The notes beneath the pieces are model-generated. The model was not told the origin of the DNA. It saw only the letters and a program-made list of their open reading frames with translations, and ran no database searches. 9,049 nucleotides of DNA from Micrococcaceae bacterium UBA4005 (GTDB lineage Bacteria > Actinomycetota > Actinomycetes > Actinomycetales > Micrococcaceae): contig DGBL01000054.1 of the NCBI GenBank assembly GCA_002384315.1, forward strand, positions 1 through 9,049. Direction: 5' to 3'. Of the stretch, positions 1 through 6,731 are shown piece after piece. Position 1 is the stretch's first letter. Each line of letters opens with the position of its first letter. The translations under genes were made by a program, and so were the position numbers.

Positions 1-1042
1 GCCGGACCCCCTTGCCGTACATGTGCACCTTGGCCTGGGGGTCCCTGGCCATGATGTGCCGGTAGGCCGGGTAGAGCTCGGGGTAGTCGCCGCCGAGGAC
101 GTTGGCCATCGCCGTCCACGGAGCGTGGGGTCGCGGGTCGCCCAGCGGCAGGTCGAGGACCGCCGGCAGGTGCTGCTCGAACTGGCCGGTGACTGAGCCG
201 TCCATGGTCCAGTGGCCCGAGTTGTGCGGGCGCATGGCAAGTTCGTTGATCAGGAATCCAGCTGGCGTGCCCGGGGTTTCGAACATTTCCACTGCCATGA
301 CTCCGGTCACACCGAGTTCCTGGGCAATTTTCACGGCCGCGGCCGTGGCTGCGGCCGCGGTGTCGGGGGAGAGGTCCGGAGCCGGGGCGATCACCTCGTC
401 GCACACCCCGTCGATCTGGATGGAATGGACCACCGGCCATGTCCGCACCTGGCCGGAAGGAGTGCGGGCCACCAGTACGGAAAGCTCCCGGGTGAAACGC
501 ACATGCTCCTCGGCGAGCAGCTCGCCGCCGGTGAACCACTCGGCCGCCGCGTCCACCTCCGCCGCAGACTCAATAACCATGACGCCCTTGCCGTCGTATC
601 CGCCGCGCGGGGTCTTCAGGACCACCGGCCAGCCTGTGCTGCGGCCAAATGCGTCCAGCTCGGCGGACGAACGCACCGGCGCCCACCGGGGGTTCGGCAG
701 TCCGAGACGTTCGACGGCGGCGCGCATCAGTAGTTTGTCCTGGGCATGGACCAGCGCTTCCGGAGGAGGCTGGATGTTCACTCCGCGCGAGCGCAGCTCC
801 GACAACAGGTCGGTAGGCACATGTTCGTGGTCGAAGGTGAGCACGTCCACGCCGGCGGCGAACTCAGCCAGCGTGTCCAGGTCGGTGTAGTCACCGACCG
901 TGCTGCGAGCCACGGCTCCGGTCGCGGAAACCCCGGGGGCTTCAGCAAGGACCCGCAGTTCGAAGCCCAACTCCACGGCGGGCGCCGCCATCATCCGGGC
1001 CAGCTGGCCACCGCCAATTACACCTATTACGGGAAAAGTCAC
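1..1042 (-). CDS. purK: N5-carboxyaminoimidazole ribonucleotide synthase PurK, 3' end cut by window edge
   Basis: This cytoplasmic enzyme of de novo purine synthesis uses ATP and bicarbonate to carboxylate aminoimidazole ribonucleotide to N5-CAIR, the substrate of PurE. I translated 347 codons from GTG at 1042-1040 to the left edge. Visible motifs are the Rossmann-like start IGVIGGGQLARMM (residues 6-18), TFDHEHVP (69-76), the ATP-grasp glycine-rich loop LKTPRGGYDGKGV (142-154), EMFE (252-255) and the signature NELAMRPHNSGHW (266-278). The family is usually about 370-400 residues, so a few dozen C-terminal residues lie outside the window. The GTG fits because the conserved fold starts at residue 5. 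An AGGGAA lies directly upstream but is too close for a normal ribosome site, so the start is not certain. purE often follows purK and would lie to the left, which is inference. The gene is divergent from the GtrA gene. Confidence 0.95.
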   Translation of the reverse strand, partial: MTFPVIGVIGGGQLARMMAAPAVELGFELRVLAEAPGVSATGAVARSTVGDYTDLDTLAEFAAGVDVLTFDHEHVPTDLLSELRSRGVNIQPPPEALVHAQDKLLMRAAVERLGLPNPRWAPVRSSAELDAFGRSTGWPVVLKTPRGGYDGKGVMVIESAAEVDAAAEWFTGGELLAEEHVRFTRELSVLVARTPSGQVRTWPVVHSIQIDGVCDEVIAPAPDLSPDTAAAATAAAVKIAQELGVTGVMAVEMFETPGTPAGFLINELAMRPHNSGHWTMDGSVTGQFEQHLPAVLDLPLGDPRPHAPWTAMANVLGGDYPELYPAYRHIMARDPQAKVHMYGKGVR

Positions 1043-1061
1043 TTCCCTAGGGTACCTACCC

Positions 1062-1088
1062 CGGGGCCGATTCCCCGGATCGGCCCTG
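1062..1088. repeat. Perfect hairpin 1 in the purK/GtrA divergent gap
   Basis: The arms GGGCCGAT (1064-1071) and ATCGGCCC (1079-1086) are perfect reverse complements around a 7-nt loop. One G-T and one C-G pair (1063/1087 and 1062/1088) extend the stem to about 10 bp. It lies 20 bp upstream of the purK GTG, so it falls in the purK leader if the promoter is further upstream. No T-tract follows on either strand. It could be a leader structure or a protein-binding dyad; the role is unknown. Confidence 0.55.
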
Positions 1089-1104
1089 CCACTGTGACCG
1101 GTTG

Positions 1105-1135
1105 CCCGTACCCGCCCAGGCCGGGCGGGTACGGG
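1105..1135. repeat. Perfect 13-bp inverted repeat (hairpin 2) between purK and GtrA genes
   Basis: The arms CCCGTACCCGCCC (1105-1117) and GGGCGGGTACGGG (1123-1135) are perfect reverse complements around the 5-nt loop AGGCC. This is the strongest hairpin I found in the window. It has no T-run on either side. It sits in the 5' regions of both divergent genes, so an ordinary terminator is not expected here. An operator, a leader structure or an insulator between the two promoters are possible readings. Confidence 0.65.
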
Positions 1136-1165
1136 TCCGCTTAGGAAACCCACAGCCGAGGGCCG

Positions 1166-1171
1166 TAAAAT
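1166..1171 (+). promoter_or_regulatory. Possible -10 element for the GtrA gene
   Basis: TAAAAT matches five of six positions of TATAAT and lies in an A/T-rich patch within a GC-rich gap, about 30 bp upstream of the preferred GtrA start. I see no good -35 hexamer: the bases 17-19 bp upstream read TTAGGA/AGGAAA. This is weak evidence. Confidence 0.3.
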
Positions 1172-1191
1172 GATCGCTCACCCCTAACCGT

Positions 1192-1197
1192 GGAGGT
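1192..1197 (+). promoter_or_regulatory. Ribosome binding site that decides the GtrA start
   Basis: GGAGGT is close to the ideal anti-16S match and ends 4 nt before the in-frame TTG at 1202. The upstream in-frame GTG at 1190 overlaps this site and has no ribosome site of its own (the bases before it read CCCCTAACC). This favours TTG as the start codon. Confidence 0.65.
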
Positions 1198-1201
1198 CGG
1201 A

Positions 1202-1720
1202 TTGGCAACACTGATTGATCGCATCAGGGGACTGGCCTCCCTTTTTTGGCGTGAAGTGGCGAAGTTCGGGGCCGTGGGCGGCGTCGCATTCGTGATCGAC
1301 AACGGCATCTTCTGGTATCTGCTCAACGGGCCAATGGCGGACAGCGAGGTCAAGGCCCGGTTCGTCTCGGCATCGGTGGCCACCATCTTCGCCTGGGTCG
1401 CCAACCGCTATTGGACGTTCCGGCACCGGCGGCAGGCCAACGCCGCGCGTGAGCTGGGGATGTTCGTGCTGATCAATGTGATCGGCATGGTCATCGCGGC
1501 GGGCTGCGTCTGGATTGCCAAGTATCCCTTCGACGTCACGGACCGCGCCACGCTCTTCCTCGCCGGGGTCCTGGGCACCGTGCTGGCAACGATCGTGCGG
1601 TTTGTGGCCTACCGGTTCTGGGTTTTCAACGCCGAGCTCGACCAGGAACCGGAATTCAGCCACGACCATGAACTGCTCAGTTCCGCTGCGGCTCCGCCAG
1701 CCCGCAGTCTGCCGGACTGA
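1202..1720 (+). CDS. GtrA-family four-helix membrane protein
   Basis: GtrA-family proteins are small integral membrane proteins thought to move or help transfer polyprenyl-phosphate-linked sugars across the cytoplasmic membrane. This one has 172 residues from the TTG at 1202. Four hydrophobic segments lie at about residues 21-41, 54-72, 84-106 and 116-135. The family-type motifs are KFGAVGGVAFVIDN before and in helix 1, NRYWTFRHRR after helix 2 and RFVAYRFWVF at the end of helix 4. A hydrophilic tail of about 30 residues follows. The length is slightly above the usual 120-160. An alternative GTG start at 1190 would add four residues. A GtrA-like gene next to purK is also seen in mycobacteria (recalled). 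The sugar substrate cannot be inferred; the large glycosyltransferase in this window is a possible but unproven partner. The gene converges with the TIGR03089 gene, leaving 24 bp between stops. Confidence 0.88.
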   Translation: MATLIDRIRGLASLFWREVAKFGAVGGVAFVIDNGIFWYLLNGPMADSEVKARFVSASVATIFAWVANRYWTFRHRRQANAARELGMFVLINVIGMVIAAGCVWIAKYPFDVTDRATLFLAGVLGTVLATIVRFVAYRFWVFNAELDQEPEFSHDHELLSSAAAPPARSLPD

Positions 1721-1744
1721 CGCCCGGCTCCGGCCGACTACGAC

Positions 1745-2506
1745 TCAGCGGCGTTCGGTCACCCGTTCGCCAGCAAGCAGCGAGTCCGTGACCGGAACGC
1801 CGGGGCCCACCAGGACCAGCGTGCCGTCCGCCTGCCAGACCGCGAGAGCCGAGCCGAGCACCATTTCCAGCGGACGGGTGGCTTCCATGAGCACCACACT
1901 GGCCACGGGCGGTCGACCTCCCCCCAGCTCCACTAGTGCATCGAACCCGAATTGCCGGTCCGCCAGCAATAGCGAGCGCCCGGCCGGTAGCGGGGCCTGG
2001 TCCATGAACACGTCACCCTGGGAGCGCACCTCAGCCATGTAGTCCATGGCGTCCGCGGGCAGAGCGCCCGACCAGCGCAGAGCCAGCGCCCCCAGTTCGA
2101 CGAGCACCAGGTGCACCTCCGCGGTCCCCGAGGCAGCAATATCACCCGCCGACGCGGTACCGCTGGCGGAAACTAGGACGGTGGTGCCGTCGCTGGCACC
2201 GCCGTCCGGGATGCTTTCGTTATGGCTGCCGGATCCGACGGCGCTCACTGTCGCGCCGATTTCCCAGGCCGCCAGGGCCCAGACCATGGTCTTCCAGTGG
2301 ACCGGCAGGTCGAGGACGATGCGGCTTCCCGCTCCAGCGTCGAGTTCGTCGACCAGGAGGTTGGCCGTCTTGGCGACCCAGTTATCGAGCACCCGGCCGG
2401 ATAGCTCAATCCGTCCATCCGGTCCGTACCAGACCAGCCGCGGCGAAGACTCGCCCTTTTCCCGCAACCGGGCGACGATGGCGGATGGGGTGGAAAGATT
2501 TCCCAT
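1745..2506 (-). CDS. TIGR03089-family protein (partial AMP-binding fold)
   Basis: The protein has 253 residues. Its first third resembles the N-terminal part of acyl-CoA synthetases and other adenylate-forming enzymes: GRIELSGRVLDNWVAKTANL (31-50) followed by VLDLPVHWKTMVWALAAWEIGA (about 64-85). The hallmark ATP-binding loop (SGTTGxPK-like) and the C-terminal adenylation motifs are missing. Residues 113-120 (SASGTASA) are the only faint echo. This matches the actinobacterial TIGR03089 family, whose function is unknown. A catalytic role looks unlikely, and a binding or regulatory role is speculation. I chose the ATG at 2506-2504 because AAGGAAA stands 8 nt upstream and similarity to the family starts there. 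The frame stays open to about 2593, but those codons (MATVGAWRRCRHAPRG...) look non-coding. The stop is TGA at 1747-1745. Confidence 0.82.
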   Translation of the reverse strand: MGNLSTPSAIVARLREKGESSPRLVWYGPDGRIELSGRVLDNWVAKTANLLVDELDAGAGSRIVLDLPVHWKTMVWALAAWEIGATVSAVGSGSHNESIPDGGASDGTTVLVSASGTASAGDIAASGTAEVHLVLVELGALALRWSGALPADAMDYMAEVRSQGDVFMDQAPLPAGRSLLLADRQFGFDALVELGGGRPPVASVVLMEATRPLEMVLGSALAVWQADGTLVLVGPGVPVTDSLLAGERVTERR

Positions 2507-2514
2507 AGCGTGAA

Positions 2515-2521
2515 TTTCCTT
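2515..2521 (-). promoter_or_regulatory. Ribosome binding site of the TIGR03089 gene
   Basis: Read on the minus strand the site is AAGGAAA, 8 nt before the ATG at 2506-2504. It supports this start over the longer open frame reaching about 2593. Confidence 0.55.
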
Positions 2522-2522
2522 A

Positions 2523-2539
2523 CTGGTGCTGGTGCTGGT
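2523..2539. repeat. Short tandem repeat CTGGTG x 2.8
   Basis: CTGGTGCTGGTGCTGGT is two full copies plus five bases of a 6-bp unit. It lies just upstream of the ribosome site of the TIGR03089 gene, in its leader. It is too short to claim slippage-driven variation. Confidence 0.5.
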
Positions 2540-2667
2540 CTCGAGCCCGCGGGGGGCGTGCCGGCAACGGCGCCAGGCGCCGACTGTGGCCAAAACATAA
2601 CGGTACGGGAGCTCAGCGTGGCGTGCTCAGTTTTTTCGTAGGAACTCTATAAGATTCCCGCCACCGC

Positions 2668-2697
2668 TTGACTCTGCATAGATTACACGCGTGTAAT
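2668..2697 (+). promoter_or_regulatory. Likely sigma-70-type promoter of the whiB unit
   Basis: TTGACT (2668-2673) and TGTAAT (2692-2697) each match five of six positions of the housekeeping hexamers and are 18 bp apart. A start near 2704 would give a leader of about 75 nt before the whiB ATG. The -10 lies in the right half of a perfect palindrome, which suggests repression by an operator-binding protein. This is the only convincing promoter before the whiB, glycosyltransferase and DUF5719 genes, so it may serve all three. Confidence 0.5.
2682..2697. promoter_or_regulatory. 16-bp perfect palindrome, candidate operator over the whiB -10
   Basis: ATTACACGCGTGTAAT reads the same on both strands and spans the -10 hexamer. 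Its A/T-rich ends and CG centre are typical of sites for dimeric helix-turn-helix repressors. I cannot assign it to a known regulator, and no obvious second copy was seen in the window. Confidence 0.5.
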
Positions 2698-2765
2698 TAG
2701 ATATCGGATTTGTTTCAGCACGCCGCACAGCGCGTCCTTGAAGCCGATGCTGAAACTGGAATACC

Positions 2766-2772
2766 GGAAGGG
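2766..2772 (+). promoter_or_regulatory. Ribosome binding site that decides the whiB start
   Basis: GGAAGGG lies 6 nt before the ATG at 2779. The frame stays open upstream to a TTG at 2710, but that codon has no ribosome site and codons 2710-2778 lack the strong third-position G/C bias seen further downstream, so the ATG is preferred. Confidence 0.6.
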
Positions 2773-2778
2773 CTGGCC

Positions 2779-3369
2779 ATGGGGAACGCAGAACGCACTC
2801 AGGAACTACCAAGTATCGCGGCGCAGGCTTCGGCGCGGTACGGCTCCCGGGGAGTGCCCGAGGACTGGTACCTCGACCCGGCCGATCCGGACGCCGCGCA
2901 GCGGTACCGCGAGGAAAGCCGGACCTCCCTCGAAGACCAGGCGACGGCGTTCCTCGCCGAACACGAGGCGCTCGCCGACCTGGAGAGCGGGACCGCCAGC
3001 CCCTCGGCACTGCTGCTCTTCCCCTCGCGCAGCGATCCTTCACGCTCCGATGAGGAGCAGGTTGCGCCGCCAGCGCCGCTGGAAGCCGGAACCGCCCAGC
3101 CTGCTTGGATCGGGATGCCGCTCACATCCGGGGTGTTCGACGACGAAGGCGAGCTTGGGTGGCAGGCTGACGCACTCTGCGCCCAGACTGACCCCGAGGC
3201 ATTTTTCCCGGAAAAGGGCGGTTCCACCCGCGACGCGAAAAAGGTATGCGGAGCGTGCACAGTGCGCGCCGAGTGCCTGGAATATGCGTTGGAAAGTGAC
3301 GAACGGTTTGGCATTTGGGGTGGTCTCTCCGAGCGCGAACGGCGCCGGTTGCGGAAGCGAGCAGTCTGA
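2779..3369 (+). CDS. whiB2: WhiB2/WhmD-like iron-sulfur transcriptional regulator with long N-terminal extension
   Basis: WhiB proteins bind a [4Fe-4S] cluster through four cysteines and act with the primary sigma factor. The WhiB2/WhmD branch controls septation and cell division. From the ATG at 2779 the protein has 196 residues. The WhiB domain is at about 125-196, with cysteines 134, 157, 160 and 166 (spacing C-x22-C-x2-C-x5-C), the segment DPEAFFPEKGGSTRDAKKVC, the turn GIWGG (178-182) and the basic end RERRRLRKRAV typical of the WhiB2 branch. Residues 1-112 form an unusual acidic, Ala/Pro/Ser-rich extension with no motif I recognise. Its codons from about the 13th onward have strong third-position G/C bias, so it looks coding. 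An internal ATG at 3115 would give a standard-size 84-residue protein but has only a weak ribosome site. The stop is 11 nt before the next gene, so the two genes are probably cotranscribed. Confidence 0.9.
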   Translation: MGNAERTQELPSIAAQASARYGSRGVPEDWYLDPADPDAAQRYREESRTSLEDQATAFLAEHEALADLESGTASPSALLLFPSRSDPSRSDEEQVAPPAPLEAGTAQPAWIGMPLTSGVFDDEGELGWQADALCAQTDPEAFFPEKGGSTRDAKKVCGACTVRAECLEYALESDERFGIWGGLSERERRRLRKRAV

Positions 3370-3380
3370 TTCTGCTCCAA

Positions 3381-6300
3381 TTGCGCGTCACCGCCGTCGT
3401 TGTGTCCCACAACGGTGAGCGTTTCCTTCCGCATACCCTGGAGGGCCTGCGGCACCAGACCCGTCCGGCGAATTTCCACGTTGGAGTCGACGCCGGCTCG
3501 AGCGACAGCTCCGCATCCATCCTCCAGTTGGAACTTCCCGTGGGCAGCCCCGTGGTCGGATCGAGCGCGCGCGCGGGATTCGGCCAGGCGGTGCGGACGG
3601 CGCTGGCGAAGATCCCCGCCCAACGCGAGCCAGCCTCCGGTTCCGAAAACCAGGACTGGCTCTGGCTACTGCATGATGACTCAAAACCAGAGCCCACAGC
3701 GCTGGAGGAATTGCTGCTGGCTGTGGAGCGTGCGCCCTCGGTTACCGTGGCCGGTTCCAAGCAGGTCGCCTGGAACAACCCCCGCGAACTAGTCGATGTC
3801 GGTCTGTCCATTAGCCGCTGGGCGGAGCGGTTGACGCTGATCGACGTCGATGAACTCGACCAGGGTCAGTACGACGCTCGCAGCGATATGTTTGCGGTCA
3901 ATTCTGCTGGCATGCTCATCCGACGCGACGTCTGGGATGCCCTCGGCGGGTTCGACCCCGCGCTGCCCGGAGTCGGCGACGACGTCGACTTTTGCTGGCG
4001 CAACCGCCTTGCCGGGCACCGTGTGGTGGTGGTGCCGGCTGCCGTGGTGCGCCATGCCGGGCACCGGGAAAACTCCGCGGCGACTCCGGTTGCCGCCCGG
4101 CGCGCCGAAGTCTACCTGCGCCTGAAGCATGCAACTTGGTGGAAGGTTCCGTTCCTTGCTGTGGGCGCGGTGCTCGGCGGGCTGGGCCGTCTGGTGCTGG
4201 GTCTGCTGGGGAAGGACCCCGGGTTCGGTGCCGGGCAGTTCCTGGCCAGCCTTGCCGGGGTCTTCAACCCGATCGATCTGTTCCGGGGGCGCAGACTGGC
4301 ACGCCGCAGCCGCAAACTTCCGCGCCATGTTCTTCGCGGGCTGCGCACGCCCCGCCGGGAAGTATGGTCCCACCGCCGCTCGGTGGTCGAGGCCTTCACC
4401 GCCCGGGGCGCCTATGCGGGCAGTGACGCCCAGCGCGGTACCGAAGAAGACGTGCCAAGTAATGACAGTAATGACGATTTCGCCGCCCTGGGTGCCCCGG
4501 CCCAGGCCTGGGTCGGCGTAGGAGCAGTCGCCTCGTTCGGCCTGCTTCTGGCCGCCTCGCTTGGCGGGTTGCACCGACTGCTGGGCGCACCGGCCCTCGC
4601 TGGTGGAGCGCTGCTGCCGCTGTCTCCGACGTCGCGGCAAATCTGGGAGCACGCCTCCGCTTGGTGGGTCACCCTCGAAGCCGGGTACGCAGCCCACGGC
4701 GACCCCTTCGCGTATGTGCTGTGGATCCTTTCCCTGGTGGGGTTGGGCAACGGGAATGCCGCTGTGGTCGCAATGCTGTTCCTCGCGCTGCCGCTGGCGG
4801 GGCTGAATGCATGGTTAGCTGCCGGTGCGTTGACGCGCTCGCGCGGGCTACGGCTTTGGGCCGCGTTCTTCTGGGCAGCAGTTCCGGCACTACAGATCTC
4901 GCTGGGCAGCGGGCGGCTCGGCGCCGTGCTGGCCCATGTGTTCCTCCCGCTGGTGCTGCTTGGCATTGTGCGGGCGCTCGGATCTGCCCTGGCCCATAAC
5001 AAGCCCGGCGAGATGATCCTCAAGCCTGGAGTTAACCGAGTGCCGAGCTGGACCGCCGCAGCCGCGACCGGGCTCCTGCTCGCCGCCGTGACAGCCTCCG
5101 CGCCTGCCCTACTCATCCTTGCGGTGCCCGGAGTGCTGGCAGCAACGCTGGCTTTCCGCCGACGCGGCCGCACCTTATGGTGGAGCCTGTTGCCGCTGGT
5201 GGCGCTGTTCCTGCCGTTCGCGGCGTCGGCGACCGATGAACCGCGCGGGGTCTTCGCTGATCCGGGCGTTCCGCTTGCCTTCCAGCCCGCCGAACTGTGG
5301 CAGCAGGTCCTAGGATTCCCGGTCCTGTTCGATCCCGCCGCGGTGCCCCCGATTCTCGCCTTCCTCCCGGCCGGGCCCTGGTCCCTCGTCGCAGCGCTAC
5401 TGATCGGCGCCCCCGTGGTGGTGCTCGCGGCGGTTTCACTCTTCCTGCCCGCCGCCCGGCGAAGCGGCGTCCGGGTGGCGTGGAGCGTCGCCACCGCCGC
5501 GCTCGTGCTCAGTGTGGCGTCGTTGTTCGTGCCGACCGCGGCCGGAAGCACCTCCATGATCACCGCGTTCACCGGCCCTTTCGTCTCGACTTTTTCGCTC
5601 GCGATGCTCTCCGCAGCCCTGCTCGGCGGCGAGGCGATCCTCCGTTCGGCCCAGGCACGTGCGGAGCGTAACGAAGCACCGCGAGCCGCGCGCCGAACCT
5701 TGACCGCGGCCGCCGCGGTCTTGCTCGCGCTCGGACCCGCGATGAGCCTCGGGCTGTGGATTGCCACGTCACCTGGCGCCGGATTCGGTGGGGAAAACCT
5801 GGTGCAGGCCAGCGCACCGCGCACGCTCCCTGCTACCGCAGCCGATCGGGGCAACGGCGCGGACCGCACCCGCACCCTCGTACTGCGGATCGACGCCGAG
5901 GACAAGGTCAGTGCTGCGCTGATGCGCGGCAGCGGCACAACCCTGGATTCGTTGTCGCAGCTATTTGCGGCCCGCACCCTCAGCGGACCTCCGGGAGCGG
6001 TCACGCTCCGCGCGGACGACGACGCCACAGCGGCGGTGCGCCGGTCGGTCGCAGCGATCGTGGCCGGTTCCGGGGTGGACCCCCGCGAAGACCTCCGCGC
6101 CCTGGACGTCGGTTTCGTGGTCCTGCAGCAGTCGGATACAGCCGCGGAGTTGCTCGCTGGGCGGCTCAATTCGGTGCCCGGGCTCACCGCGGTCGGCAAC
6201 ACCGACACCGGCTGGTTATGGCGTGTCACCGCGCCGACGCTCGGTACCGGCGCTGCGGATCCCGCCGGGTTGACGGCGCGGCTGCGCACAGTCGATGCTG

Positions 6301-6731
6301 ACGGACGAACCGAGCACCTGCTCGCAGCGTCCACTGTGGAGGCGACCAGCATGGTCCCGGCCGGTGCCGAGGGCCGCAGGCTGGTCCTGGCCGAACGTGC
6401 GAACCAGGGCTGGAGCGCGTCACTGAACGGTCATCGCCTGGAGCCGGCCAGCGACGGATGGGCTCAGGAATTCACGCTGCCCGCGGAGGGCGGGGAACTG
6501 CAGGTGGACTTTGCCAGCCGCTGGAGTCCTTGGGCGGAGATTGCCCAGATCACTATATTTGCGCTCACTGTGCTGCTGGCCATTCCGGTGCCCGCCCGGC
6601 CCCGCTTCGTCCGAGTTCCCCAGAATCCGCGCCGTCAGCGCGCCGACGCGCTCCGGGAACGTGCGACAAACAGTCCTGAGACAGAGATGCCTGAGATCCA
6701 CACGCCTGAAATTAACGGAGCGCGGCGATGA
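3381..6731 (+). CDS. GT2 glycosyltransferase fused to a multi-pass membrane and extracytoplasmic module
   Basis: This protein of about 1116 residues probably transfers a sugar to a lipid-linked or envelope acceptor. Residues 1-250 form a GT2 (GT-A fold) domain: RVTAVVVSHNGERFLP (2-17), VDAGSSDSS (36-44), the acidic triad LHDDSKPEP (97-105, metal/nucleotide-sugar site), VGDDVDFCWRN (198-208) and RHAGHRENS (224-232). About 10-13 hydrophobic segments follow between residues 257 and 796, then a region of about 250 residues that is probably extracytoplasmic, a last helix at about 1053-1070 and a polar tail. Near the end, NQGWSASLNGHRLEPASDGW (1008-1027) resembles the C-terminal part of AftD/DUF3367 and YfhO-type GT-C proteins; this is recalled similarity, not a search. 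The start is uncertain. TTG at 3381 fits the usual GT2 N-terminus (M-R-V-T-A-V-V-V) but has no clear ribosome site and may depend on coupling to whiB. The frame is open back to TTG 3315, inside whiB. Confidence 0.85.
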   Translation: MRVTAVVVSHNGERFLPHTLEGLRHQTRPANFHVGVDAGSSDSSASILQLELPVGSPVVGSSARAGFGQAVRTALAKIPAQREPASGSENQDWLWLLHDDSKPEPTALEELLLAVERAPSVTVAGSKQVAWNNPRELVDVGLSISRWAERLTLIDVDELDQGQYDARSDMFAVNSAGMLIRRDVWDALGGFDPALPGVGDDVDFCWRNRLAGHRVVVVPAAVVRHAGHRENSAATPVAARRAEVYLRLKHATWWKVPFLAVGAVLGGLGRLVLGLLGKDPGFGAGQFLASLAGVFNPIDLFRGRRLARRSRKLPRHVLRGLRTPRREVWSHRRSVVEAFTARGAYAGSDAQRGTEEDVPSNDSNDDFAALGAPAQAWVGVGAVASFGLLLAASLGGLHRLLGAPALAGGALLPLSPTSRQIWEHASAWWVTLEAGYAAHGDPFAYVLWILSLVGLGNGNAAVVAMLFLALPLAGLNAWLAAGALTRSRGLRLWAAFFWAAVPALQISLGSGRLGAVLAHVFLPLVLLGIVRALGSALAHNKPGEMILKPGVNRVPSWTAAAATGLLLAAVTASAPALLILAVPGVLAATLAFRRRGRTLWWSLLPLVALFLPFAASATDEPRGVFADPGVPLAFQPAELWQQVLGFPVLFDPAAVPPILAFLPAGPWSLVAALLIGAPVVVLAAVSLFLPAARRSGVRVAWSVATAALVLSVASLFVPTAAGSTSMITAFTGPFVSTFSLAMLSAALLGGEAILRSAQARAERNEAPRAARRTLTAAAAVLLALGPAMSLGLWIATSPGAGFGGENLVQASAPRTLPATAADRGNGADRTRTLVLRIDAEDKVSAALMRGSGTTLDSLSQLFAARTLSGPPGAVTLRADDDATAAVRRSVAAIVAGSGVDPREDLRALDVGFVVLQQSDTAAELLAGRLNSVPGLTAVGNTDTGWLWRVTAPTLGTGAADPAGLTARLRTVDADGRTEHLLAASTVEATSMVPAGAEGRRLVLAERANQGWSASLNGHRLEPASDGWAQEFTLPAEGGELQVDFASRWSPWAEIAQITIFALTVLLAIPVPARPRFVRVPQNPRRQRADALRERATNSPETEMPEIHTPEINGARR
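6715..6720 (+). promoter_or_regulatory. Ribosome binding site of the DUF5719 gene
   Basis: ACGGAG ends 7 nt before the ATG at 6728 and lies inside the last codons of the glycosyltransferase gene. It supports the ATGA overlap start. Confidence 0.55.

Noticed and set aside
102..1144. Plus-strand open frames over the purK region
   Set aside because: The minus strand encodes a full set of PurK motifs here; the plus frames are compositional shadows.
2523..2539. CTGGTG tandem repeat as a phase-variation switch
   Set aside because: Fewer than three copies of a 6-bp unit lie outside the chosen coding frame. A 6-bp change would not shift a frame anyway.
2612..2636. GAGC...GCTC followed by six T's, resembling an intrinsic terminator on the plus strand
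   Set aside because: The stem is only four pairs plus one isolated pair, and no plus-strand gene ends nearby. The T-run is more simply an A/T-rich patch upstream of the whiB promoter.
2799..3623. 274-codon minus-strand frame across whiB and the start of the GT2 gene
   Set aside because: It is antisense to two recognisable coding regions and shows no family motif.
4412..6352. 646-codon open frame on the minus strand opposite the glycosyltransferase gene
   Set aside because: Its translation is low-complexity Ala/Arg/Ser/Pro without domains. Long antisense frames are common opposite high-GC genes, and the plus-strand frame has clear motifs.
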